A DNA stretch of 64,000 nt from Emticicia sp. C21 (lineage in GTDB: Bacteria > Bacteroidota > Bacteroidia > Cytophagales > Spirosomataceae): contig NZ_QVMT01000001.1 of the NCBI RefSeq assembly GCF_003418935.1, positions 660,063-724,062 of the forward strand. Reading direction: 5' to 3'. A program made the position numbers and the translations under genes. The notes under the pieces are model-generated. The model had not been told where the DNA came from. It ran no database searches and worked only from the letters and a program-made list of their open reading frames with translations. This document shows positions 36,866 to 45,447 of this stretch, piece after piece; within the stretch, counting starts at the first letter, position 1; the number at the start of each line of letters is the position of its first letter.

Positions 36866-37684
36866 TTATTTTATTGCCAATAATGGCACATCTATTTCGA
36901 ACACTAATCGGCGGGTATTACCTTGCAGAAAAAATTTTTCAAAAAAAGTATGAAGCTTCGGGAAAGTAATCAGTAACTGCGCCTTTCTCTTCTTCACGAA
37001 TCCATTAATTTCGTTAACTTGCTTATTACCTACAATCGTCTGAAAAGTATGAGGTACATTTTTTAATAATTCTCTTAATTTTAACCCAGCTTCTTTTACC
37101 TCTTCGCTCTTTAGTTCTTCGTCTGTCTTTGCTACATAGACTACATCAACAATCGTATCCAAATCTCTGAGAAAATAAACAGCTTTGTCTAAAGCTCTGG
37201 CATCAATTGGCTTTTTCAGGTCAACTGCCATTACTGCATTTTCAATGGTTGTTCTTCTGTATTTTGGTGGTAATAGAAGCATCGGCACATTTAGTTTATC
37301 TAACATCTCGGTGGCAATACTCCCAAAATATCCTGCTTCTAATGGTGTATCTCCTACACTACTTATTACAATCAAATCAACCCCAAACTCATCAATTGGC
37401 TCTTTTATCGTATCCATCACAAAGCCATGTTTATTACATAATATGATCTCAGCAGGCTTTTCAGCTTTGGCAAGAATCCGTTTCTTTAAATCATTCAGCT
37501 TTCTGTCGGTTATTCTTTTTACCACATCAATCGGATACCCGTAGTTATCATCATAGGTATTCATAAACCGATATGAATGATACAATACCAAACGTGCCTC
37601 CTGTTTGATTGCAATTTGTGTGGCTATGTGGATTGCCTTATTGGCTGCTCTTGAAAAATCTGTTGCAAATAGAATGGTTTTCAT
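36866..37684 (-). CDS. Universal stress protein, tandem UspA domains (second locus)
   Basis: Predicted 272-aa cytoplasmic protein. The start at 37684 gives MKTILFATDFSRAANKAIHI, the standard Usp opening; an in-frame codon 63 bases upstream is disregarded. Domain one (about 1-140) has SSVGDTPLEAGYFGSIATEML, and domain two is diverged. It is a paralogue of the Usp at 27700 and diverges from the PAS kinase gene, so both may respond to the same regulator. A GAATTTTG -7-like box lies about 20 bases upstream of the start. Confidence 0.9.
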   Translation of the reverse strand: MKTILFATDFSRAANKAIHIATQIAIKQEARLVLYHSYRFMNTYDDNYGYPIDVVKRITDRKLNDLKKRILAKAEKPAEIILCNKHGFVMDTIKEPIDEFGVDLIVISSVGDTPLEAGYFGSIATEMLDKLNVPMLLLPPKYRRTTIENAVMAVDLKKPIDARALDKAVYFLRDLDTIVDVVYVAKTDEELKSEEVKEAGLKLRELLKNVPHTFQTIVGNKQVNEINGFVKKRKAQLLITFPKLHTFFEKFFLQGNTRRLVFEIDVPLLAIK

Positions 37685-37734
37685 ATGAATAGTTTTACTG
37701 CAACAAAATTCAGCATTCTGACAGTCAATGAATA

Positions 37735-37808
37735 TGAGCATTATCATAATAGGATATGATAATGCAATTAATTTTGTTGATAGTATTTTAGAAAACTGAT
37801 TTTTGTCA
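37735..37808 (+). promoter_or_regulatory. Kinase-gene promoter with two Fnr/Crp-type palindromes
   Basis: TGAGCATTATCA (37735-37746) lies 34 bases before a TAATTTTG -7 box (37769-37776). A second site, TGATTTTTGTCA (37797-37808), is just downstream of the presumed transcription start. An 8-bp inverted repeat (TTATCATA/TATGATAA, 37741-37762) overlaps the first. The layout suits activation from about -41 plus feedback repression. Confidence 0.55.
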
Positions 37809-37842
37809 TATTTTTAGCTCTGAAAACTTCTCTCCTTTGCTG

Positions 37843-39078
37843 ATGAAAAAGAATACAGACATTCTGTCGAAAGTAGCGGAAATGGATATACTACACCAAT
37901 CGGAGGCGATTTTTCTCTTTGCCACTGAAGGCATTTTAATAGCAGATAAACAAGGGAAAATTGTCAGAGTGAATCCAAGCGGTGCAGCGATGTTTGGGTA
38001 TGAACCGGAAGAACTGACCGATTTGATGATAGAAGATCTGATTCCGAATCGTTTTCGTCAGATGCACCAAACCCACCGGACAAATTTTAATGAGCATCCA
38101 CATGCAAGATCGATGGGGAGTGGTATGGATTTATACGCTAAGCGCAAAGATGACTCTGAATTTCCGGTAGAAATCAGCCTGAGTCCCTATCAGAATAGTA
38201 AGGGGGCTTATGTAATTGCTTTCGTCATAGATATTTCTATTCGTAAAGTTGCTGAAAACAAACTGGTAAGTTACAAAAATGAGTTGGAAGTAGAGGTGGA
38301 AGAACGCACCCTGGTATTGAAAGAGGCAATTCAGAAACTGGAGAAAACCAAAGACGAATTAGACAGGGCCTTGAAACGTGAACAGGAACTGAACCTGATG
38401 AAGTCGAGATTTATAACCATAGCCTCCCACGAGTTCCGTACACCTTTGGCTACTGTACTTTCTTCTCTTTCATTGGTTGAAAAATACGGTGATTTAGATG
38501 AAAATGAAAAGCGAGATAAGCATATACATCGCATTAAATCATCAGTTAGAAACCTGACAGACATACTCAACGATTTCCTATCACTCAACAAACTTGAGGA
38601 AGGAAAAGTAGTAGTAGCCCCAGAAAGCTTTATTATCAACGATTTTCTGGAAGAAATATGCCAGCAAATGCAAGGCATTGCTAAAAAGGGGCAAAAGATT
38701 GATTGTATATGTGAAACAACAGAATCGTCTTACGAAGTACGTCTTGATTCAAAACTGATTAAGAATATTATTATCAACCTTATATCAAATGCCATTAAAT
38801 TTTCGCCTGACGACTCCCGTATTCAGATAAAAGGCAGCCTTACAAACAGGCAGGTTGCTATCAGTATAAAAGATGAAGGCATTGGTATACCTGAAGCAGA
38901 AAAAAAACACGTTTTTGAAAGATTTTACCGCATGAGTAATGCCGAAGCCATACAGGGCACAGGCCTGGGTTTAAGTATTGTGAATCAATACGTATTGTTA
39001 CTGAAAGGTAAAATTGATTTTATAAGCGAAGAAAACAAGGGTACGAAGTTTATTGTGACACTACCCAGATATTTATAG
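37843..39078 (+). CDS. Soluble PAS histidine kinase
   Basis: Predicted 411-aa cytoplasmic sensor kinase with no membrane helix. The start is the ATG at 37843; an in-frame TTG six bases earlier is unlikely. An N-terminal PAS domain (about 18-135) is followed by a coiled coil (about 138-188), HisKA with phospho-acceptor H196 (ASHEFRTPLA) and HATPase_c with N box IIINLISNAIKFSP, G1 DEGIGIP and G2 GTGLGLS. His75 in PNRFRQMH aligns with the haem-ligand histidine of FixL, although FixL's downstream arginine is not conserved. The cognate regulator gene starts 21 bases after the stop. A redox or oxygen signal is inferred. Confidence 0.9.
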   Translation: MKKNTDILSKVAEMDILHQSEAIFLFATEGILIADKQGKIVRVNPSGAAMFGYEPEELTDLMIEDLIPNRFRQMHQTHRTNFNEHPHARSMGSGMDLYAKRKDDSEFPVEISLSPYQNSKGAYVIAFVIDISIRKVAENKLVSYKNELEVEVEERTLVLKEAIQKLEKTKDELDRALKREQELNLMKSRFITIASHEFRTPLATVLSSLSLVEKYGDLDENEKRDKHIHRIKSSVRNLTDILNDFLSLNKLEEGKVVVAPESFIINDFLEEICQQMQGIAKKGQKIDCICETTESSYEVRLDSKLIKNIIINLISNAIKFSPDDSRIQIKGSLTNRQVAISIKDEGIGIPEAEKKHVFERFYRMSNAEAIQGTGLGLSIVNQYVLLLKGKIDFISEENKGTKFIVTLPRYL

Positions 39079-39099
39079 TATATAGTACAGCAATACATT

Positions 39100-40140
39100 A
39101 TGAAAAAAATCCTCTTAATCGAAGACAACGCAGAAATCAGAGAAAACACCTCTGAAATTTTAGAGTTAGACGGTTACGAAGTCCTCACAGTAGAAAACGG
39201 AAAAATAGGCGTAGATATCGCTATCAGAGAATTACCGGATTTGATTATATGTGACATTATGATGCCTGTGCTTGACGGCTATGGGGTATTGCATCTGCTC
39301 TCAAAACATGAAAAAACCTCCACTATCCCTTTCATTTTTTTAACTGCCAAAGCCGAACGCACCGATTTAAGAAAAGGAATGGATATGGGTGCTGACGACT
39401 ATATAACCAAACCTTTCGATGATGTTGAGTTGCTGAGTGCCATTGAAAGCCGCCTGCGCAAAAGAGAAGTTTCAAAAAAGCAATATTCTCAGGATATATC
39501 AGGGCTTGACCAATTGATTGCCGATGCCAATGGTGAACAGGAACTTAAGAAACTTACCGAAAATAGGGAAATAAGGTATTTTAAGAAAAAGACTGAAATC
39601 TATAGAGAGGGAGATTTCCCACTCTATTTATACTATGTAATAAAAGGGAAATTAAAAGCCTTTAAAACCAATGATGACGGCAAGGAATTTATAGTGAATC
39701 TCTATAACCCGGGAGATTTTATTGGTTATGTGGATTTGATTCAGGAAACGAATTTTACTGATACTACCGAAACCCTGGAAGACGCAGAAATCTGCCTGAT
39801 TCCTAAAAAAGACTTTAATAATCTACTACACCAAAACCCTCAGGTAGCACAGAAATTTATTCAGTTGCTATCTAAAAATATTAAAGATAATGAAGACAAT
39901 CTGCTGAAACTGGCCTATAATTCAGTCAGAAAAAGGGTGTCAGAAGCCTTGATACGTTTCTACCAAAAGAACCAGACTCCTATGAAGATAAGTCGTGAGG
40001 ACCTGGCCAGTGCCGCAGGTACCTCTCTCGAAACAGCTATCCGTACTTTATCAGATTTCAGAGATGAAAAACTGGTTGAAATTGAGTCGGGCAAAATCAC
40101 TATTCTGAACATGGAAAAACTAAAAAAGCTAAGAAATTAG
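39100..40140 (+). CDS. Response regulator: receiver fused to Crp/Fnr domain
   Basis: Predicted 346-aa cytoplasmic regulator. A receiver domain (1-122) has phospho-acceptor D52, T82 and K104. A linker leads to a cyclic-nucleotide-binding-like beta barrel (about 155-255), a dimer helix, and a Crp-type winged helix (about 285-345). The recognition helix reads E311-T-A-I-R315, matching the E-T-x-x-R of Fnr that reads TGA half-sites. The N-terminal Fe-S cysteines of Fnr are absent, so the input should be phosphorylation by the adjacent kinase. This makes it the prime candidate for binding the TGA-N6-TCA sites at ccoNO, usp, the desaturase gene and hemN. Confidence 0.93.
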   Translation: MKKILLIEDNAEIRENTSEILELDGYEVLTVENGKIGVDIAIRELPDLIICDIMMPVLDGYGVLHLLSKHEKTSTIPFIFLTAKAERTDLRKGMDMGADDYITKPFDDVELLSAIESRLRKREVSKKQYSQDISGLDQLIADANGEQELKKLTENREIRYFKKKTEIYREGDFPLYLYYVIKGKLKAFKTNDDGKEFIVNLYNPGDFIGYVDLIQETNFTDTTETLEDAEICLIPKKDFNNLLHQNPQVAQKFIQLLSKNIKDNEDNLLKLAYNSVRKRVSEALIRFYQKNQTPMKISREDLASAAGTSLETAIRTLSDFRDEKLVEIESGKITILNMEKLKKLRN

Positions 40141-40146
40141 CAAATA

Positions 40147-40189
40147 TGATTTTGCTCATATTTCTTTTTTTATCCAACTACTACTTTTG
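40147..40189 (+). promoter_or_regulatory. hemN promoter with Fnr/Crp-type site
   Basis: TGATTTTGCTCA (40147-40158) lies 35 bases before a TACTTTTG -7 box (40182-40189), placing the site near -42. This is 22 bases (two helical turns) closer than at ccoNO, as expected for a class II rather than class I arrangement. The ATG follows an AGAGGAG sequence, a rare good Shine-Dalgarno for this phylum. Confidence 0.6.
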
Positions 40190-40206
40190 AATAAAAAAAG
40201 AGGAGA

Positions 40207-41556
40207 ATGACCCAATCAGCACTTATTGAGAAGTACAATACTTCAGCACCAAGATATACGAGTTACCCGACTGTACCTTACTGGGATAATAATAGCTTTA
40301 CAGAAGCTCAATGGAAAGAGAGCTTTATTCGTACTTATAAAAACCAGAAAAAACTTAGTCTTTATATACATCTCCCGTTTTGTGAGAGTCTTTGTACTTT
40401 CTGTGCTTGTCACAAACGCATTACTATCAATCATCAGTTTGAAGTACCATATATTGAAGCTGTATTGAGAGAATGGCATATGTACCGTAGCTTGCTAAAA
40501 GAAGCACCCGAAATTGAGGAAATTCATTTAGGCGGTGGTACGCCAAGCTTTTTCTCTTCCGAAAATCTTAAAGAACTAATTGAAGGCATTCTTTCGGGCT
40601 CAAAAGTAAGCCCGACACACGAGTTTAGTTTTGAAGGCCATCCCAATAATACAACCGAAACACATCTCCAGACATTATATGATTTAGGCTTTCGCCGGGT
40701 AAGTTTTGGTGTGCAGGACTATGATCATGTCGTACAAGTAGCTATCAATCGCTTGCAGCCATTTGAGAATGTAAAGAAAGTAACCGAGTTAGCCCGAAAG
40801 ATTGGCTATACTTCTATCAGCCATGATTTAGTTTATGGCCTACCATTCCAGAATATCGAACAGTTTGAGAAAACCATCAAAAAGACTATAGAGCTTTCAC
40901 CAGATAGACTTTCATTGTACTCTTATGCACATGTGCCTTGGTTGAAAGGAAACGGACAAAGAGGTTTTGATGAAAACAATCTGCCAAGCGCAGCTGTTAA
41001 AAGACAACTATACGAATTAGGCCGGATGATTTTTGAAGCAAATGGCTATACCGAAGTGGGTATGGATCATTTTGCACGCCCAACTGATTCATTATTTAAG
41101 GCTGCTAAGGATGGCTCGCTCAACCGTAATTTCATGGGTTATACCACCTCACAATCAAAATGTATGCTTGGCTTAGGGGTTTCGGCTATTAGCGATTCAT
41201 GGACGGCTTTATCGCAGAATACCAAGAGTTTAGACGAATATATACACCTTACTAAAAATCATATTTTCCCGTTGCTGCGTGGGCATATCCAGTCGGAGAC
41301 TGATATGTTATGGAGAAACTATATCCAGAACCTGATGTGCCGATTTGAAACAGATTTTTCATCAAATGATCTCAATCAGGAGCAGATTCAACAGTTATTA
41401 GAATTGCAGGAAGATGGTATTTTGGTATTGGCTGATAATAAGGTAAGAGTAACCGAAGAGGGACGTGCGTTTATCAGAAATGTATGTACAGTTTTCGACA
41501 AGTACATTCGCCCGACAGGCAGTGTGATAACTAATACTTTTTCAAAGGCTATTTGA
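40207..41556 (+). CDS. hemN: Oxygen-independent coproporphyrinogen III oxidase
   Basis: Predicted 449-aa radical-SAM enzyme that converts coproporphyrinogen III to protoporphyrinogen IX without O2. The HemN-type motif C59-x3-C63-x2-C66-x-C68 (HLPFCESLCTFCAC) is present, together with the N-terminal APRYTSYPT trip-wire segment characteristic of true HemN rather than HemW, plus GGGTPSFF and FGVQDYDHVVQVAINRLQPF. Length matches HemN (about 450 aa). It would supply haem for the cbb3 oxidase under low oxygen, consistent with the Fnr-type site before it. It ends before a pair of duplicated terminators. Confidence 0.95.
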   Translation: MTQSALIEKYNTSAPRYTSYPTVPYWDNNSFTEAQWKESFIRTYKNQKKLSLYIHLPFCESLCTFCACHKRITINHQFEVPYIEAVLREWHMYRSLLKEAPEIEEIHLGGGTPSFFSSENLKELIEGILSGSKVSPTHEFSFEGHPNNTTETHLQTLYDLGFRRVSFGVQDYDHVVQVAINRLQPFENVKKVTELARKIGYTSISHDLVYGLPFQNIEQFEKTIKKTIELSPDRLSLYSYAHVPWLKGNGQRGFDENNLPSAAVKRQLYELGRMIFEANGYTEVGMDHFARPTDSLFKAAKDGSLNRNFMGYTTSQSKCMLGLGVSAISDSWTALSQNTKSLDEYIHLTKNHIFPLLRGHIQSETDMLWRNYIQNLMCRFETDFSSNDLNQEQIQQLLELQEDGILVLADNKVRVTEEGRAFIRNVCTVFDKYIRPTGSVITNTFSKAI

Positions 41557-41568
41557 TAAGTATTTAAT

Positions 41569-41807
41569 TTTAGCAAAAGTTGTGAAAATATAAGAAGCGT
41601 CTCTTTGAGGCGCTTCTTTATTTATATGCCTATTCAATATTTAAATACGATTTTCTTCTAAGTTAGTTGATACACACCTTGAATCATTCCTCTTTAAAGA
41701 GCCTCTCACAAAATGCTTTTTAATATCGGCCAGCTATTAAACTTTAGCAAAAGTTATAAAATAAAATAAGCGTCCCATTGAGACGCTTATTTTATTTATA
41801 TACTCAT
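41569..41807. repeat. Duplicated terminator segment
   Basis: Two imperfect direct copies of about 65 bp (41569-41632 and 41743-41807) share TTTAGCAAAAGTT, then a hairpin and a TATTTATAT tail. Hairpins are AAGAAGCGTCTC/GAGGCGCTTCTT (41592-41618) and AAAATAAGCGTC/GACGCTTATTTT (41763-41793). They lie between the convergent hemN and fibronectin genes, so one copy can serve each strand. Confidence 0.75.
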
Positions 41808-41815
41808 TGTTTCAA

Positions 41816-44029
41816 TTAAAACTTGTATACTCTCTTCGAGATTTGTTGTGAACCTGTACTGATATTGATGATATAAGTACCCTCAGAGAAATTGCTTAAA
41901 TCGAAACGATATTCTTTCTGATTCGAGTTCAATTTAGCTTTAATCACTTCTCTGTTTGTTTTATCAACAATCGTTACTACACCTACCTGGTTCTGCATGC
42001 TTTCAGGTAAGGTAACCTGTACAGCATCAACAGTTGGGTTTGGATATACCTGCCATGCTTCATTAGAGATATCATTTCTTGCTACTAATCCTTGAGTTGC
42101 AGCTGCAATTGTTACAGATACAGTATCAGTATAAGCAGAAGTTCCTTTTGGATTCACAGCTCTTACACGGTACCAGTATTTAGTGCTATTTGCTACAGTG
42201 TTATCCACATAAGAAATGGCATTGGCAGCAGTTGTAGTTATTTTACCAAAGTTGGCACCATCAGTCGAACGTTCTACTTCAAAACCTTCTTCTTTGTTTG
42301 AATCATCACCCCATGTCAACGTTACTGATTTGCCAGCTGCAGTAGCTTTCAAAGCATAAGGTTTGTTAGGAATAGCAGTATAGAACGAAGTTACACTTGT
42401 CCAATCTGTAAATTCAGATGAACCATGCTCGTTTACAGCTCTGATACGGAAGAAGTAATTAACACCTTCATCAAACGGAATACTTGTAGCTGAGGTATAG
42501 TTTTTCAAAAGATTTGCAGTCAACAAATTCTGAGTAAAGTTTACATCAGTAGCTCTTTCTAATACGAAGTAATCTTCGTCATCAGAAGCATCATTCCATC
42601 TGGCAACCAGAATATCATTACCTAGGCTATCTTTTGTGGCAATTACCTGCAAGTTAGTTGGCATAGAAGGAGGCCCCAAAGTAGTAGCAGTTGCTACATT
42701 TGAGAAGTTTTCGCCATAAGTATTTGCGGAACCAAGTCTATACCAGTATTTTGTTTTTGGCTTACCAGTGGTATCGCTATAAGTAAATTGCTCTGGTGTA
42801 ACTTCCCCTATTTTAACGAAGTTAGTACCATTAGTTGAACGGTAGATATTTGTAGCTACAGGAATATCGTACGGACCAGGAATAGCGTTCGACCAGTTCA
42901 AATCAATTCTGTAAGGCGACATGGTTTTTGCCATTAGATCATAAGGCGAAGGAGGAGCCGTATGTCTTTGAGTAGTAGCCTGGATTACATTTGAAGGACC
43001 ACTACGACCGCCTTTGTTTACCACCATTACTCTATACCAGAATGTTTGACCCTCTCCCAATCCAGCATCTTCATACCAGTTGATAAATGGAAAATAACTA
43101 TCATTCAAGTCATAGAAATTCACCCCATCATTTGAGCGTTGAATCACAGTTGCTGTTTGATTGGTTGAGTTAAATGTCCATTCTATACGAATTGTATTCA
43201 AGGTTGTCCAAGGAGATATTAATATTGATGGTGCCTGTGGAGCGTAAGGCAATGTTTCAAATTGTCTTGATTCAACTACTGTTGAAAGACCACTTACGTT
43301 ATAAGCAGCAATCTGATAGCGATGATATGACGCATCCTGAAGACCGTTATCAACATATACACGTTGACCTGTACCTGCGTAAGCTGGAAGAGTTACTACT
43401 GGTACCCAAGGACCTCCGTTGGTAGAACGCGATATATAAAATCCTTGTTCGTTAGTTGAATTATCATTAAAATACAACTTTGCTTGAGTCTGTGTTGTCT
43501 CATGATCAAGTACCAGAACATTTGAAGGAGTTGTTGGAACTGTAGGATTAGTACTCACAGTAATAATATCACTCCAGCAAGAATATTGATTAAGAGGATT
43601 ATTAACTTCGTTAGGAATAGTTACTGTACATCCTGAAAATGTAGTTGGACCTGATCCAGCCTTTACAGCTCTTACTGCAATCTTATAGGTTGCACCAGGG
43701 GTTAAGCCAGGAAGGGTTCCCACAGCAAAAGCGCCTAATGAAGGACCGGCAGAATTGAAGCTATAGCTTGTGCCACCATTAGAAGAAATAGCAATCTGGA
43801 AACTGGTTTCTTGGTTACCTCCAGAAGTATTATCCCGCCAAACCAAATTAATCTGGGTTCCAACACCTGATACAGATGTTCCAGAAAGTTCAGTTGGTCT
43901 TGGTAGTACAGGAGCCATCATTGTAATGGAAGTAGGGGCGGTTTCTTTTGAGATTTCTCTCTCTTTAGCCTCAACATTCCAGAAAGCGCTCATCAACAAT
44001 AATAGAGATAGAAAATAATTTTTTCTCAT
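41816..44029 (-). CDS. Type IX secreted fibronectin type III repeat protein
   Basis: Predicted 737-aa secreted protein. The signal peptide is MRKNYFLSLLLLMSAFWNVEA. About six fibronectin III modules follow (roughly 40-650); each has the conserved W...Y/F...R...V/A pattern, e.g. WRDNTSGGNQETSFQI, TKYWYRLGSANTYG and TKYWYRVRAVNPKGTSAY. The C-terminal about 70 residues (YPNPTVDAVQVTLPE through GTYIINISTGSQQISKRVYKF) match the type A sorting domain recognised by the type IX secretion system. No enzymatic domain is present, so adhesion or surface scaffolding is likely. It is monocistronic. Confidence 0.9.
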   Translation of the reverse strand: MRKNYFLSLLLLMSAFWNVEAKEREISKETAPTSITMMAPVLPRPTELSGTSVSGVGTQINLVWRDNTSGGNQETSFQIAISSNGGTSYSFNSAGPSLGAFAVGTLPGLTPGATYKIAVRAVKAGSGPTTFSGCTVTIPNEVNNPLNQYSCWSDIITVSTNPTVPTTPSNVLVLDHETTQTQAKLYFNDNSTNEQGFYISRSTNGGPWVPVVTLPAYAGTGQRVYVDNGLQDASYHRYQIAAYNVSGLSTVVESRQFETLPYAPQAPSILISPWTTLNTIRIEWTFNSTNQTATVIQRSNDGVNFYDLNDSYFPFINWYEDAGLGEGQTFWYRVMVVNKGGRSGPSNVIQATTQRHTAPPSPYDLMAKTMSPYRIDLNWSNAIPGPYDIPVATNIYRSTNGTNFVKIGEVTPEQFTYSDTTGKPKTKYWYRLGSANTYGENFSNVATATTLGPPSMPTNLQVIATKDSLGNDILVARWNDASDDEDYFVLERATDVNFTQNLLTANLLKNYTSATSIPFDEGVNYFFRIRAVNEHGSSEFTDWTSVTSFYTAIPNKPYALKATAAGKSVTLTWGDDSNKEEGFEVERSTDGANFGKITTTAANAISYVDNTVANSTKYWYRVRAVNPKGTSAYTDTVSVTIAAATQGLVARNDISNEAWQVYPNPTVDAVQVTLPESMQNQVGVVTIVDKTNREVIKAKLNSNQKEYRFDLSNFSEGTYIINISTGSQQISKRVYKF

Positions 44030-44236
44030 AGCTAAACTATTTAGTTTTAGTTACAAATGGGAGGAATTGCTTTTTTCGTAAATATATAAGATTTTCTTTA
44101 TTAAAGATACATTATTAACAATGAAAATTATTTTACGGTAAGGATTTATTTTATTTGGCAGAATAATCTATTTTGCAAATACCTGATAATCAAGTTTAAG
44201 CATTTCATATTAATTTTTTGGCTGCCAGATTAAAAT

Positions 44237-44602
44237 TTAATTAACCGCAATTACCGAAATTTCAACGTTTACATCTTTTGGTAATCGGGCTACCTGAACA
44301 GTTTCTCTGGCTGGCGGATTCGAGGTAAAATAGCTGCCATATACTTCATTAACTGTGGCAAAATCATCCATATTTTTCAGGAAAATACTCGATTTTACAA
44401 TGTTCGAATAGTCCATTCCGGCCTCGGCTAATATATGACCGATGTTCTCCATAATTTTATTAGCTTCGGCCTTTATATCGCCCGAAGTGGCGAGGTCCAG
44501 CGCTATTTGCCCCGACATATAAAGTGTATTACCTGCCAGTACGGCCTGGCTATAAGGGCCGATGGCAGCGGGTGCTTTTTCAGTAAAGATTATTTGTTTC
44601 AT
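44237..44602 (-). CDS. ridA: RidA family reactive-imine deaminase
   Basis: Predicted 121-aa cytoplasmic enzyme that hydrolyses reactive enamine/imine intermediates such as 2-aminoacrylate. The start at 44602 (MKQIIFTEKAPAAIGPYSQA) matches the family; an in-frame TTG upstream runs into the neighbouring gene's stop. Signatures are GPYSQAV, LYMSGQIALD, KSSIFLKNMDDFATVNEVYGSYF and the C-terminal PPARETVQVARLPKDVNVEI, which contains the catalytic Arg. It lies 17 bases downstream of the S1-domain gene and may be co-transcribed. Confidence 0.94.
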   Translation of the reverse strand: MKQIIFTEKAPAAIGPYSQAVLAGNTLYMSGQIALDLATSGDIKAEANKIMENIGHILAEAGMDYSNIVKSSIFLKNMDDFATVNEVYGSYFTSNPPARETVQVARLPKDVNVEISVIAVN

Positions 44603-44619
44603 ATTTGTTGTTTTTGTTG

Positions 44620-45447
44620 TCAAACTAAATAAATTCCGTCGTCTTCTATCCTGATCAGGCGCTGTTTATATAAGCCTCCAACAGCTTTTTTAAAGGTTTT
44701 CTTACTCATTTCCAACTGGTACATAATGTAATTGGCATCGCTTTTATCAGTCACATCCAAAAAGCCATTATTGGCTTTTAGCTTCTCCAGTATTTTTTCT
44801 GCATTCGGCTCTACGTTGGCATATCCCTGCTTTTGGAGACTTACATCTATCCGGCTATCTTCTCTTATGAATTTGATATATCCTTTGAGCTGGCTTCCTA
44901 ACTTTACCCTTTGAAAAATCTCATTTTCGTAAATCAACCCCTTATATTTGTTGTTGATAACTACGTTCAGGCCCATATTTGTTTCTTCAAAAACGAGTAA
45001 ATCGACCTCTTCACCCTCCTCTAATTCAATGTTATCCTTCTCAAAAAACTTATTCACCTTGCATGAACCTACTAAGCGATCAGTCTCTTCATCGAGATAA
45101 ACGTATACGGCGCACCAGTCATCTGTGTTTAGTTTTTTGTTCTGTTCTTTAAACGGCACAAAGAGGTCTTTTTCAAGTCCCCAGTCCAGAAAAGCACCGA
45201 TACCCGTCACAGCCATTACTTGCAGATAAGCAAATTGATTGAGTTGAACTTTGGGTTCAAGCGTAGTAGCAATGATACGGTCTTCGGAATCTTTATAGAT
45301 AAATACTTCTATATCATCTCCTACTATCAAATCATCGGGGATATACTTTTTGGGCAACAATACATCATTACCCTCTTCATCGCCTAGGTACATACCCACA
45401 CTAGTACCCCGTAGCACTCTTAAAGTATTTTTAACGCCTAAGTTCAT
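44620..45447 (-). CDS. S1 RNA-binding protein, CvfB/YitL-like
   Basis: Predicted 275-aa cytoplasmic RNA-binding protein of the CvfB family. Several S1-like OB folds (about 1-210) include VTGIGAFLDWGLEKDLFVPFKEQ and GLNVVINNKYKGLIYENEIFQRVKLG. A C-terminal winged-helix segment (NYIMYQLEMSKKTFKKAVGGLYKQRLIRI) follows. CvfB proteins affect translation and mRNA handling and are widely conserved in Bacteroidota and Firmicutes. An octamer repeat array begins one base upstream of its start codon, so its 5' leader must lie within the repeats. Confidence 0.85.
   Translation of the reverse strand: MNLGVKNTLRVLRGTSVGMYLGDEEGNDVLLPKKYIPDDLIVGDDIEVFIYKDSEDRIIATTLEPKVQLNQFAYLQVMAVTGIGAFLDWGLEKDLFVPFKEQNKKLNTDDWCAVYVYLDEETDRLVGSCKVNKFFEKDNIELEEGEEVDLLVFEETNMGLNVVINNKYKGLIYENEIFQRVKLGSQLKGYIKFIREDSRIDVSLQKQGYANVEPNAEKILEKLKANNGFLDVTDKSDANYIMYQLEMSKKTFKKAVGGLYKQRLIRIEDDGIYLV

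Noticed and set aside
41816-44029. Fibronectin protein read as a chitinase or other polysaccharidase
   Set aside because: Only fibronectin III modules and a sorting domain are visible; no catalytic domain.
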